NCBI GenBank assembly: GCA_900758495.1
Contig: CAAERO010000041.1
Coordinates: forward strand, 13,941-77,940
Direction of reading: 5' to 3'
From: Bacilli bacterium
GTDB taxonomy: Bacteria; Bacillota_I; Bacilli_A; RF39; UBA660
DNA length: 64,000 bases
The translations under genes and the position numbers were made by a program. The notes beneath the pieces were generated by a model. That model was not told the origin of the DNA and made no database searches. It saw nothing but the letters and a program-made list of their open reading frames with translations. Within the stretch, counting starts at the first letter, position 1; every line of letters begins with the position of its first letter. Below, one piece after another: positions 1-8,837 of the stretch.

Positions 1-86
1 TAAAACAAGCTCTAACTGATATAAAAACAATTGCCAAAGATGAAGTTTTACCTCAAAATACGCAGACTCAAACTCTAGTAGCATAA
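1..86 (+). CDS. C-terminal end of an unidentified protein (partial)
   Basis: An open frame enters from the left edge and ends at TAA 84-86, giving 27 residues that finish in ...TQTQTLVA. The tail is hydrophilic, with several Gln and Thr. Too little is present to assign a family. The gene reads toward the leftward kinase operon, so the two transcripts converge on the inverted repeats at 137-310. Confidence 0.5.
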   Translation, partial: KQALTDIKTIAKDEVLPQNTQTQTLVA

Positions 87-236
87 AAAAATCAATTTAC
101 TACTTGTATATTTTTTAAATATGTTATATATTATTAGTAGAAGTTCAATATAACTTCTAGTCATTATATTTCTTTACCACCTTGTTTACAGTTCGCCCAT
201 AGTTAAACTGGGTTTGAGATAGCAATGACTTTTATG
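87..236 (+). other. Non-coding gap with inverted repeats
   Basis: No credible ORF is present. A perfect 8-bp hairpin (TAGAAGTT/AACTTCTA, 138-159, 6-nt loop) follows the partial gene and could be part of its terminator, although its T-run is poor. A second imperfect hairpin lies around CCCATAGTTAAACTGGG (about 195-211). The segment could be a 3' UTR or a small structured RNA. I recognise no known riboswitch core. Confidence 0.4.
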
Positions 237-309
237 ACAAAAAAAGGAAGAGAACACTCTTTACTTCTCAAATATAGAAGTAAAAGCTAGTGCCTTTTCC
301 TTTTTTTGT
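237..309. terminator. Probable bidirectional terminator between convergent transcripts
   Basis: A perfect 13-bp inverted repeat (ACAAAAAAAGGAA at 237-249, TTCCTTTTTTTGT at 297-309) brackets an inner hairpin of about 9 bp (259-268 with 276-286). Each strand therefore shows a stem followed within 10-15 nt by a run of seven T. It overlaps the last codons of the leftward histidine kinase. Confidence 0.5.
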
Positions 310-1635
310 GGTTACACCATATTCATAATTATGTAAAATAAAAATACTTTTAACAATAGATAAACCAAGACCAGTGCCATATAAATTTCTCTTATGTTTC
401 TTAGCAGACTTATAATATTTATCAAAGATATTATCTAAGTCTTTTTCATCAATACCTTTACCACTATCAATAACTTCAATCTTATACCTGTCATCAACTT
501 TAGAAATATTAATAATGACTTTCATATCATCACCAGTATAGTTAATGGCATTGATTATTAAATTATAAAGAACTTGTTCAATTTTCTTTTGATCTGCTCT
601 TATAATTAACTTTTTAATATTAGTATGTTTAAACTTAATAATATAATTATACTTTTCTTGGTAGATAATAAATCTCTTTAAAATATTATTAACTAGCATA
701 ATCAAATCAAACTCTTCAATACTTAAACTATCAATTGATTGCTGTAACTTAGAAAGAGTTAAAATATCATTAACTAAAAGTGCTAGTCGATCAGTTTCTT
801 CTATAATAATATTTAAATTAGCATCACGCTTTTCCTTATTATTATAAGTTAAATCACGAACCATTTCGGCATATGCTTTTATCATTGTAAGAGGAGTTTT
901 TAAGTCATGTGAAACATTTGCTAGTAAATCTCTTTCTAACTCCTCCGTCTTAGAAAGTTCAATCATCATTTCATTTAAAGAATTGTTTAAATCTTTAATT
1001 TCTAAGATATCACTATTACTATTAAATTCCTTTTTTATCCTTCCTTTAGCAATTAAAGAAGCTTTTCTAGAAATATCAACAATCGGACTAGATAGTCTTT
1101 TAGAAATAAAATAACCAATTAATAAAGAAGAAGAAAGAATTAAAATACTAATGATTGTTAATTGTTCTTTTAATATCTTAGCAGTTGAATCAAGAGGTTC
1201 TAAAGAAGTTGATAAAAATGCATATAAGTTATTATCTAACCTAATAGCTTCTAAAATCGTTTTATTAGCAAATTGTGGATTTTGTAAGTTATAAGTTTCT
1301 TCCTTTTGATTACTATTAATAAATGCTTCCTTTAATAAACTTTTACTAAATAAACAGTTACCACTAGAACTAGAACGATATAAAGTAGAATTGCTAGAAG
1401 TTATTTCAATACATAAATTTTCTTGATAAGAAATTTCATCTAACGTATTATAAATATTTTCTTTTTTATATCCTGTAACTAATTTATTAGCAATTGCTTT
1501 TATATCCTTTGTTTTAGTATATTGATAATACTTATTAATAAAAATAACTTGAAAAAGCCAGAGAAAAACAATAATTATTAATGAAAAGATAATTAAATAT
1601 TGCCATATCTTACTTCTTAAACTATTTCTCATCAT
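268..1635 (-). CDS. Sensor histidine kinase of a two-component system
   Basis: Membrane sensor kinase that autophosphorylates on His and passes phosphate to the regulator encoded just upstream. Seen in the 455 residues: transmembrane segments at about 11-33 and 158-178 flanking an extracellular loop of about 120 residues, a HAMP-like linker, the HisKA box VSHDLKTPL (His243), the N-box around NLIINAINYTGDD, and the ATP-lid glycines DSGKGID and GTGLGLSIV. The start ATG lies inside the 3' end of the regulator gene (14-nt overlap), so translation is probably coupled. The extracellular domain (residues 34-150) matches nothing I recognise, so the signal is unknown. The stop is TGA, one of several showing that TGA is a stop here. 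Confidence 0.93.
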   Translation of the reverse strand: MMRNSLRSKIWQYLIIFSLIIIVFLWLFQVIFINKYYQYTKTKDIKAIANKLVTGYKKENIYNTLDEISYQENLCIEITSSNSTLYRSSSSGNCLFSKSLLKEAFINSNQKEETYNLQNPQFANKTILEAIRLDNNLYAFLSTSLEPLDSTAKILKEQLTIISILILSSSLLIGYFISKRLSSPIVDISRKASLIAKGRIKKEFNSNSDILEIKDLNNSLNEMMIELSKTEELERDLLANVSHDLKTPLTMIKAYAEMVRDLTYNNKEKRDANLNIIIEETDRLALLVNDILTLSKLQQSIDSLSIEEFDLIMLVNNILKRFIIYQEKYNYIIKFKHTNIKKLIIRADQKKIEQVLYNLIINAINYTGDDMKVIINISKVDDRYKIEVIDSGKGIDEKDLDNIFDKYYKSAKKHKRNLYGTGLGLSIVKSIFILHNYEYGVTTKKGKGTSFYFYI

Positions 1636-2287
1636 TAAAACGGTATCCTATCCCTCGAACAGTTTCAATTAAATCCCGATATTCTCCAAGATGATTTCTA
1701 AGCATTTTAATATGTGTATCTACTGTTCTATCATCTCCAAAGAAGTCATAACCCCAAATACATTTTAAAAGTTTTTCTCGATTGATAGCAATCTTTCTAT
1801 TTTGGATAAAATACTCTAATAATTCAAATTCTTTTGGTGTCAGATATATTTCTTCATCTTTAATCATAATAGTATGCTCTAAGAAATTAACAAATAAATC
1901 TTGATAACGATAATTATCTTTCTTAGTAGAAACACGATTTAAAATAGCTTTAACTCTTGCTACTAATTCCTTAGGAGAAAAAGGCTTACAAAGATAATCA
2001 TCAATACCTTTATCGAAACCAGTCAATTTATCCATCTCTTCACCACGTGCTGATAAAATAATAGTGGGAACTTTCTTATTACTATCTAATTTTTCTAAGA
2101 GTGTAAATCCATCCATATCAGGCATCATAACATCTAAAATCATTAAATCAAACTTATCATTTTCTAATAATTCTAAAGCAGCCAGACCATCTTCGGCTTG
2201 AAAAGTTAGATAACCTTCATTGTTTAAATATTCTACAATAACATCTCTTATATATTCTTCATCATCTACAACTAATATTTTAATCAA
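1622..2287 (-). CDS. OmpR/PhoB-family response regulator
   Basis: DNA-binding partner of the following kinase. A receiver domain has the acidic pair near its N-terminus (VVDDEE), phospho-acceptor Asp in LMILDVMMPDMDG and Lys in CKPFSP. A C-terminal winged helix ends in TVRGIGYRF, typical of the family. The frame extends up to GTG 2302, but that GTG is part of the ribosome site: AGTGAGGTGG lies 6 nt before TTG 2287, which gives the normal family start (M)IKILVVDDEE. I therefore place the start at TTG 2287, with 2302 as the alternative. It sits 28 nt after the flippase gene in one leftward operon. Its regulon is unknown; nearest in kind are PhoB/WalR-type regulators. Confidence 0.93.
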   Translation of the reverse strand: MIKILVVDDEEYIRDVIVEYLNNEGYLTFQAEDGLAALELLENDKFDLMILDVMMPDMDGFTLLEKLDSNKKVPTIILSARGEEMDKLTGFDKGIDDYLCKPFSPKELVARVKAILNRVSTKKDNYRYQDLFVNFLEHTIMIKDEEIYLTPKEFELLEYFIQNRKIAINREKLLKCIWGYDFFGDDRTVDTHIKMLRNHLGEYRDLIETVRGIGYRFNDEK

Positions 2288-2315
2288 ACTAAACCACCTC
2301 ACTTGTTAGTATAAC

Positions 2316-3632
2316 TTATTTCTGTGAAATTGTGGTGAAATTACTTAAATATTTTTTAACTTGATAATAGTTATAAATAGTAACGAAAATAACATGAATA
2401 CTAGTAGAAATAATATAACCCCATAAACCTATTTTTAAAAGAGAGAATAAAAGAAGGGTGATAGTTCTAATGATTGTTCCAAAAATAGTAGCTTTTAAGT
2501 TATCTTTACTTCTTCCCATGGCATCTAAAGAAAAAGCAAGTGGTGCTTGAATATACTGAAAAAGGCAAATAGGGGCAAGAACTTTTAGATACAAACTACC
2601 CTGATTAGTATGATACATTACTTGTAAGAAAAAACTAGGCATAGTAACAAATAAAATAGTAGCAGGTATACCAATAAATAATGACAAAATAATTGCTTGT
2701 CTAATTTTATTTTTAGTATAAACTATTTCCTTATTGCTAATAGCTTTGGCAATAACAGGTAGTAAAGCTTGTGATATAGCTAAAGTAAAGAAGGAAGGAA
2801 GTAATACTAAAGGTAAGACATAACCTTGTAAAATACCGTACTGATTAAGAATGAAATTTGATGAATAACCACTGTATTTTAAAGTTGTAGTTAAAATGAT
2901 TGGCTCTAAAAAATAACCAATACTACCAATTAATCTTGAAAGAGTAGTAGGAATACTTATATCTAGAGCATCTTTAATATAAGACTTTTTAATATGAAAT
3001 TCTTCTAAACGATAACTAGTATTTTTAGGAAGAAAGAAAAATAAAACTAAAATAGAAGTTAGTTCACTAATTACATTAGATAAGATAACAACAGTTACTG
3101 TAATTTCTAATCCTTTAGGAAGAAAAAGGGGAATAAGAATAAACATAAGTATAAGTCTGACGATATCTTCTAAACAGTTAGAAAAAACATGTGGAAACAT
3201 TCTTTGTTTTCCGAAAAAGTAACTTCTAACAATAGATGAAGTAGAGGTAAGTGGAATAACAACTGCTATTGCAAGAATTGGTAGGTAACTCCTTTCTTCT
3301 TGAAGTAATTTATTAGTAAGAATAGGAGCAAATAAAATAAGAAAAATAATTAAGAAAATATTTATTGCTAATGATGTAATAAGTAAAGAAGAAAAGAGTT
3401 TCTTATTATTCCTTCTATCTTCTGCGACCATCTTTGATAAAGCGATAGGTAGACCAAACTGCCCAAGTCCAATAAATAGCGAAAAAGTAGGTAAGACTAA
3501 CATATAAAGCCCAATCCCTTCACTACCCATTAATCTACTCATAACAATTTTAATAATCATTCCTAATAGCTTTGTAATAAAACCACCTATCATTAGGATA
3601 ATAGTGGACTTAATAAAAGTTTCTTTTTTCAT
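2316..3632 (-). CDS. SpoVB/MurJ-like polysaccharide or lipid-linked precursor flippase
   Basis: Polytopic protein of the MOP flippase superfamily (438 aa, about 12-14 hydrophobic helices). The N-terminal signature, GGFITKLLGMIIKIVMSRLM followed by GSEGIGLY and later GQFGLPIALSKMVAE, matches the SpoVB/oligosaccharide flippase group. Such proteins move undecaprenyl-linked sugars across the membrane; in cocci and bacilli, relatives can serve as lipid II flippases. Start ATG 3632 follows AAAGGAG. It is the first gene of the operon with the two-component pair, so control of envelope assembly by that system is plausible, but this is inference. No sporulation genes are nearby, so a spore role should not be assumed from the family name. 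Confidence 0.85.
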   Translation of the reverse strand: MKKETFIKSTIILMIGGFITKLLGMIIKIVMSRLMGSEGIGLYMLVLPTFSLFIGLGQFGLPIALSKMVAEDRRNNKKLFSSLLITSLAINIFLIIFLILFAPILTNKLLQEERSYLPILAIAVVIPLTSTSSIVRSYFFGKQRMFPHVFSNCLEDIVRLILMFILIPLFLPKGLEITVTVVILSNVISELTSILVLFFFLPKNTSYRLEEFHIKKSYIKDALDISIPTTLSRLIGSIGYFLEPIILTTTLKYSGYSSNFILNQYGILQGYVLPLVLLPSFFTLAISQALLPVIAKAISNKEIVYTKNKIRQAIILSLFIGIPATILFVTMPSFFLQVMYHTNQGSLYLKVLAPICLFQYIQAPLAFSLDAMGRSKDNLKATIFGTIIRTITLLLFSLLKIGLWGYIISTSIHVIFVTIYNYYQVKKYLSNFTTISQK

Positions 3633-3745
3633 AACTTTCTCCTTTGTAAATAAGATGTAAAAGTTTTTTAAAAAAAATATTATTCCTTTTCTTATGCTTA
3701 CAGTTTATGATATAGTTAATGTAAGAAGTGTAAGAGGTGAATAAA

Positions 3746-4966
3746 GTGCAAGAATTAATTGATTTTTTAGCTAAGAAGGAAGTCTTAATCATTTTTATCA
3801 TTTTAATGATTGCTATTTTTTTATATATAATTTTATGGGTTATCTCCTTTATAAAGAAGAGAAGTGAGAAGAAAAAATTAAAAAACAACACTCAAGAATT
3901 GACAAAATTAGCAGAGCAAGTAAAAATTTTAGAAAAGAAACAAAGAGAAGTGCTACCACCTATTTTTAGAATAAAGGAAGAAAAGGTTGATTTTCCCAAA
4001 ATTATTAAACGTGAAAAAAAACAAGTTTTGGAAAAAGAAAATCCTATTAAAATAGAACCAGCTAAAAAAGAAGAACCTAAAGTAGTAGTTAAAGAAACTT
4101 TTCTTTCTCCAGTAGCAGCTTTGCCTGTTGTAACTGAAGTAATAGAACCAAAAAAAGAAGAAAGTGCTATTACCAAAACAATTAATTTTAATAATTCTTT
4201 AGAAGAAGTAGAAATTCTAGATGTTCCACCTATTCCTGATTCAATAGTATATAAAGATGAAGTTTATACTAAAGAAGAAGCAAAAGAGGAGTTAAAGCGC
4301 CTTGAAAAAGAGTTGATTTCTCAAGATGAAAATAAGTGTAATATAACTCCTATTAATCAAATATTAGAATCAAAAGAGGTTAAAGAAGTTACTAATGAGG
4401 AAGTGATTCCTGTTCTTGATGAAATGTTAGAAAAAAATCAAGAGAATATTACACTAACTAACTTTGAACAAGATCAAGAAGAAAATGCTATTATTAGTTT
4501 AGATGAGTTACTTGAGCGAGGTAAGGTTATCACACAAGAAGAAATAGAAAAACATGAAGATGATGGTAATGAACCAATAACTTTACAGGAATTAGAAGCT
4601 AAATGGAAAAAAGATAAAGAAATTGTTAGTATGAAATATCAAGAAGAATCTAAAGAGGAAGAAATTGAGTTATTAGATGTTACTCCTTATGAAGAACAGA
4701 ACTTTATAAAAGAAGAACCAATACTTGAACCGATAATAGAAAGTATTAAAGTACCAACTATGGATGAATTATTTGCTAAAGCAAAGAAACCATATAAACC
4801 AAGTCCTGTGATAAGTCCAATTTTTGGAATAGAGGAAGAAAATTTATCTAAAAATAATTCCTTGTCTCTAGAGAACACTGCTAATTATGATAAATTAGAT
4901 GCAGAAATTAGAAAGACTAATGAGTTTTTATCTAAGTTGAGAGAATTACAGAAGAAATTAGATTAA
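3746..4966 (+). CDS. Membrane-anchored acidic protein of unknown function with a repeated LDE motif
   Basis: A single N-terminal transmembrane helix (about residues 10-35) is followed by a basic stop-transfer patch, a short coiled coil and about 330 residues very rich in Glu and Lys with no recognisable fold. Two kinds of repeat are visible: EVEILDVPP / EIELLDVTP, and LDEMLEK / LDELLERG / MDELFAKA, which look like short linear docking motifs. A frame from GTG 3737 exists, but that GTG lies within the ribosome site AGAGGTG; GTG 3746, 6 nt further on, is the better start. The gene diverges from the flippase operon. It resembles EzrA/ZipA-like scaffold architecture only in layout. Confidence 0.7.
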   Translation: MQELIDFLAKKEVLIIFIILMIAIFLYIILWVISFIKKRSEKKKLKNNTQELTKLAEQVKILEKKQREVLPPIFRIKEEKVDFPKIIKREKKQVLEKENPIKIEPAKKEEPKVVVKETFLSPVAALPVVTEVIEPKKEESAITKTINFNNSLEEVEILDVPPIPDSIVYKDEVYTKEEAKEELKRLEKELISQDENKCNITPINQILESKEVKEVTNEEVIPVLDEMLEKNQENITLTNFEQDQEENAIISLDELLERGKVITQEEIEKHEDDGNEPITLQELEAKWKKDKEIVSMKYQEESKEEEIELLDVTPYEEQNFIKEEPILEPIIESIKVPTMDELFAKAKKPYKPSPVISPIFGIEEENLSKNNSLSLENTANYDKLDAEIRKTNEFLSKLRELQKKLD

Positions 4967-4971
4967 TAGTA

Positions 4972-5008
4972 TGTACTAGGATAAAATAATATTCTAGTAT
5001 TTGTTTTA
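4972..5008 (+). terminator. Intrinsic terminator after the acidic protein
   Basis: TACTAG (4974-4979) pairs with CTAGTA (4994-4999) and is followed by TTTGTTTT. The short stem makes it moderate. Confidence 0.5.
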
Positions 5009-5041
5009 TTAGTTTAATATTAATAATAGAAGGTTAGGGAT

Positions 5042-6580
5042 ATGAAAAAGAAAATAGTTTTAATATTATTGGTGATAGTAGTTTTTTTAGTAACAAGTTT
5101 TATTGCTTTTACTTGTATAATTAATAAAAAATCACAAGATAAGAAACAAGAACTTACTACTTTAAATGTTACAAAAGGATTAAATGTAAAATATAAAGCT
5201 AGTTCTAATACTATTAATGTGGATGATACTTTAGAGTTTACAGTAGAAGGAAAAGTTAGTAAAGGGCAAGCCATTGATTGGGAGATAGCATTAGAAGGTG
5301 ATGGTGTTGCTAAGAAGGTAAATATTTCTTTAACTAAATTAGATAAAGATGGTGTTTTTACTGAGGTAAGTAACTTATCTTCTTATCAAATGGATAATTA
5401 TAAAAGTATTTACACAGGAAAACCAAGTGATATGATGAGTTTGTTTGAAGAAGAAGCAACGCAAAGTTTTACTACTAAGTATAGATTAAAAATTAAATCT
5501 AATAAAGTTCATACTGCTGATGAGAAGTCAGCTAAATTTAAAGTTAATATTTATGGTATGGTAGTTGATAATAAAGGTGATATAGCAACATCATTTCTAG
5601 TTAATAAAGCTAATAGTGAAGATTTTGATTATAATAGTGCAACAGATGAACAAAAAAATCAAATGTGGACATTTTCTCATGGTGCAACTGAGCAGTTAGG
5701 AGCAACCACCGACTATCGTTATATTGGTAAAGATCCTAATAATTATGTTATTTTTAATAATGAATTATGGCGAATTATTGGAGTATTTGATACAGATGAT
5801 GGAACAGGTAAAATAACTAAACGTTTGAAAATTATTAATTTTAGTACTAAAGGCTTTGATAACAACAAAGCTGGTTATTTTCGATTTAACCACTTTGGTT
5901 TATCCTTTTCCAATTATGGTAAAAATAATTGGTCGGATTCTCATCTTAATTATTTATTAAATGATGGTCATACTGATGAGGCAATTGGAGGAAGTTTGTA
6001 CTGGAATAGTGAAAGTGGTAAATGCTACTGTGGTAATACCCAAACAACTGCTTGCGACTTTACAAAGATTGGTTTGAATAATATTGCTAAGACTAAAATA
6101 GATAAAGTTAAGTGGTACTTAGGAGGAAGTAGTACTTATAATGATGTAAGTGCAGAAGTGTTTTATCAAAGAGAAAGAGGAACAACAGTCTATAATAGTG
6201 CAACAAGGGATACAAGTTGGGTTGGAAAAGTAGCATTAGTTTATCCATCTGATTATGGCTATGCAACTAGTGGTAGTGATAAAACTAGTAGAAAAGATTG
6301 CTTAGTAAATGCTTTATATAATTGGTCTAAGGCAAATTTACGTGATTGTGATGATAATGATTGGATTAGTAATTTTGGTTCAACTATCACTCCATCGGCA
6401 AAGACATGGCATGAAATGTTTCAAATATCTTATGGCAGTGTTGGTATAAGTTCTACTCTTGATAAATTTTCTAGGATTTATAGATTTCCTAGTGATGTTA
6501 CTCCTAATGTTTATTTAAAACCAGATGTTAAAATAATATCAGGAGTAGGTGCTATAGATAATCCATACATTTTAAAATGA
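5042..6580 (+). CDS. Exported surface protein sharing a C-terminal domain with the protein at 30278
   Basis: 512 aa. An N-terminal hydrophobic segment (residues 5-27) acts as signal or anchor, followed by an Ig-like or camelysin-like region (about 35-185). From about residue 195 to the end comes a domain shared with the protein at 30278-31783: ATDEQKNQMWTFSHGATEQL, TDYRYIGKDPNNY, ELWRIIGVFDTDDGTGK, GGSLYWNSESGKCY, YPSDYGYATSGS and a tail of form VKIISG-G-DNPYIL. Paired Cys in matching places suggest disulfides outside the cell. The ending recalls C-type-lectin-fold domains such as DUF6273, but this is only a resemblance. Probably co-transcribed with the next gene, 9 nt downstream. Unlike its paralogue it has no small-ORF leader. 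Confidence 0.75.
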   Translation: MKKKIVLILLVIVVFLVTSFIAFTCIINKKSQDKKQELTTLNVTKGLNVKYKASSNTINVDDTLEFTVEGKVSKGQAIDWEIALEGDGVAKKVNISLTKLDKDGVFTEVSNLSSYQMDNYKSIYTGKPSDMMSLFEEEATQSFTTKYRLKIKSNKVHTADEKSAKFKVNIYGMVVDNKGDIATSFLVNKANSEDFDYNSATDEQKNQMWTFSHGATEQLGATTDYRYIGKDPNNYVIFNNELWRIIGVFDTDDGTGKITKRLKIINFSTKGFDNNKAGYFRFNHFGLSFSNYGKNNWSDSHLNYLLNDGHTDEAIGGSLYWNSESGKCYCGNTQTTACDFTKIGLNNIAKTKIDKVKWYLGGSSTYNDVSAEVFYQRERGTTVYNSATRDTSWVGKVALVYPSDYGYATSGSDKTSRKDCLVNALYNWSKANLRDCDDNDWISNFGSTITPSAKTWHEMFQISYGSVGISSTLDKFSRIYRFPSDVTPNVYLKPDVKIISGVGAIDNPYILK

Positions 6581-6589
6581 GAGGTATAT

Positions 6590-7444
6590 ATGAAAAAGAA
6601 AATAATTTTAATAATTGTGATACTAATTTTTCTAGTGCTTGGTGTTGTTACTTATAATTTATATACTTATAAAGTATCAACAGCTACTAAGGTTTCTTCT
6701 TTAAATAAACAAATAAAGAAGTTAAAGAATAATATAGATAAGTTAGAAAAGAATAATAAGTGTGATAATAACTGTGATAATAATTGCGATTCTTTAAAAA
6801 ATATTATCAGTGATTTGGAAAAGAACGTTAGTGATAATGAGAAGTGCAATACTTGTAATGTTACAGTAAATAATGATAAAGGTCAATTAATTACTGAAGA
6901 ACTTCCTGGTATGGATGTATTATATGTAACTGATGCTATTAAAAATGGTAATTACTATACCTTAAAAGGGGTTATCTATACTGCTTATATATTAACTGAT
7001 CAGGAAGTAAGGGATATGGCGAAAAATGGTACTTATACTATTAATGGTACTACTTATACTGTGAAACAAAACAAGAATGGTGAGTACGAGTTATATGAAA
7101 ATGGAGAAAAGTATCCGCTCTACAAAATTGGTCATATTGATTCGATGGGTAACTATTATTATTTAGAAATTCAAACTGAAGTAGGTAATGCTTGGAAAAA
7201 GACTAATATACACAAGGAAATTGTTATTTCTGCTAACACTCCTATTGATATTGGTTATGACAAGGCTGACCACTATAAAATAGCTGATGATGTTTTTAAG
7301 AATTATAAATCACTTACTACTGTACCTGATACTACTAATCCACCTTTTTACTATGCTTTTAAATTTGAATTTAAAGATGGTAAGTGTGTAAAATTATATA
7401 ATGAGATTACTGGTTTAACCCTTGATAATGGTTATCCCTATTAA
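6590..7444 (+). CDS. Hypothetical membrane-anchored coiled-coil protein with a Cys-rich repeat
   Basis: 284 aa, not recognised. An N-terminal signal or anchor (residues 4-24) is followed by a Lys/Asn-rich coiled coil (about 33-85). The coil is interrupted by a short tandem repeat in protein and DNA (KCDNNCDNNCDS, bases about 6757-6795) and a second Cys pair, CNTCN. The C-terminal 190 residues contain tandem TYTINGTTYTV-type beta-strand stretches, suggesting a small extracellular beta domain. It starts 9 nt after the surface protein and is probably exported with it. The Cys repeat could cross-link chains through disulfides (inference). Confidence 0.65.
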   Translation: MKKKIILIIVILIFLVLGVVTYNLYTYKVSTATKVSSLNKQIKKLKNNIDKLEKNNKCDNNCDNNCDSLKNIISDLEKNVSDNEKCNTCNVTVNNDKGQLITEELPGMDVLYVTDAIKNGNYYTLKGVIYTAYILTDQEVRDMAKNGTYTINGTTYTVKQNKNGEYELYENGEKYPLYKIGHIDSMGNYYYLEIQTEVGNAWKKTNIHKEIVISANTPIDIGYDKADHYKIADDVFKNYKSLTTVPDTTNPPFYYAFKFEFKDGKCVKLYNEITGLTLDNGYPY

Positions 7445-7453
7445 TTAAAATTT

Positions 7454-7477
7454 AGAGCTTGAATAAGTTCTTTTTTT
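7454..7477 (+). terminator. Intrinsic terminator
   Basis: GAGCTT (7455-7460), 4-nt loop, AAGTTC (7465-7470), then seven T. It ends the surface-protein operon and lies just before the dnaB ribosome site. Confidence 0.75.
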
Positions 7478-7506
7478 AGTTTATACTTTCTTAAGGAGGG
7501 AAAACT

Positions 7507-8823
7507 ATGAAGAATTTAACTATCTTACCAGCCGACCAATATTTAGTTATTAATAAAACAGTTCTTCATAGTGAAGACCGTAGACTTTTAACTATGCTTT
7601 ATCAACCTATTATTGGTTATACAGCAGTTAGTTTGTATTTTACTTTAATAGATGATTTGGATTCTTTAAAACAAATGAGTGAAGACTTAACACATCATCA
7701 TTTAATGGCAACAATGCAGTTGAAATTAGAAGATATAATGATTGCTAGAGAAAAATTAGAAGCAGTTGGTCTTCTTAAGACCTATGTAAAATCTGGAAAT
7801 GTTAATCATTATGTTTATTTACTATATTCACCAATTTCTGCCAACGAATTTTTTCACCATCCAATATTAAATATTGTCTTATATAATAATATTGGTAAGA
7901 AAGAATACTTAAAAAGACAAGAGTTATTTCAAGTGCCAAAAGTAAGTTTGAGGGATTATCAAGATGTGAGTTTATCTTTTGATGAGGTTTTTAAAAGTAG
8001 TAATTTAAAACCATTTGAAGTTTTAGATACAATTGAAAAAAGAGAAGAAGCAAAGATTAGTTCTAAACAGGTGATTGATTTTAATTTATTAATAAGTTCT
8101 ATTCCAAATTCAATGATATCTAATAAATGTTTTAGTGAGGAAGTGAAAAATTTAATCAATTCTTTAGCATTAGTTTATAATTTTGATACTACTAACATGG
8201 CTTCTTTAGTACAATCGGCATTAAATGAAAAAGGCTTAGTTGATAAAATTCAATTAAGAAAAAGTTGTCGTAACTATTATCAATTTGAACATGCAGGAAG
8301 TCTTCCAACTTTAATTTATCAGAAACAACCAGAATTTTTAAGAAAACCAGAAGGGGATAATTCTAATTGGGCGAAGATGGCTTATACGTTTGAAAATACT
8401 TCTCCTTATGATTATCTAAAAAGTAAACAAAAAGGGGCCGAACCAACAAAACGAGACTTAAAACTTATTGAAGATTTAATGCTTGAACTTAAACTATCAT
8501 CAGGAGTTGTTAATGTTTTAATTTCTTATGCTTTAAAACTTAATAATCAAAAGTTAAACAGAAGCTATTTAGAAACTATTGCTGCTCAGTGGAAACGTCT
8601 TAATGTCGAAACAGTAGAAGAAGCAATGCGCCTTACTGAAAAAGAATATAAGAAGATGAAAAGAATTGCTATATCTACTAACACTAATAAGAATAATAAA
8701 CAACTTCTAACAAATAAAAAGCAAAAAGAAATTCTACCAGACTGGTTTAATGAAGATTTAAAAACTAGTTCTTTAGATAGTAAAGAGCAAGAGGAAATGG
8801 ATGAAATTTTATCGTCTATTTAG
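7507..8823 (+). CDS. dnaB: Replication initiation and membrane attachment protein DnaB (helicase-loading)
   Basis: Firmicutes-type DnaB, which helps load the replicative helicase at oriC and at restarting forks together with DnaD and DnaI. The N-terminal half has the winged-helix pattern (RRLLTMLYQPIIGYTAVSLY ... REKLEAVGLLKTYV). The C-terminal DnaD-like domain (about 305-395) includes LSSGVVNVLISYAL and the YxxxIAxxW-type motif LETIAAQWKRL. 438 aa against about 470 in Bacillus. Start ATG 7507 has an excellent AAGGAGGG site. In Bacillus dnaI follows; here thymidine kinase does, 14 nt downstream, so the loader ATPase gene must be elsewhere if present. Confidence 0.88.
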   Translation: MKNLTILPADQYLVINKTVLHSEDRRLLTMLYQPIIGYTAVSLYFTLIDDLDSLKQMSEDLTHHHLMATMQLKLEDIMIAREKLEAVGLLKTYVKSGNVNHYVYLLYSPISANEFFHHPILNIVLYNNIGKKEYLKRQELFQVPKVSLRDYQDVSLSFDEVFKSSNLKPFEVLDTIEKREEAKISSKQVIDFNLLISSIPNSMISNKCFSEEVKNLINSLALVYNFDTTNMASLVQSALNEKGLVDKIQLRKSCRNYYQFEHAGSLPTLIYQKQPEFLRKPEGDNSNWAKMAYTFENTSPYDYLKSKQKGAEPTKRDLKLIEDLMLELKLSSGVVNVLISYALKLNNQKLNRSYLETIAAQWKRLNVETVEEAMRLTEKEYKKMKRIAISTNTNKNNKQLLTNKKQKEILPDWFNEDLKTSSLDSKEQEEMDEILSSI

Positions 8824-8837
8824 AAAGGAAGAAAGAA

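Noticed and set aside
5042..6580. Diversified tail in the first surface protein
   Set aside because: Its last 60 codons have the same A/T-ending mix as the rest of the gene, with no NNT/NNC bias.
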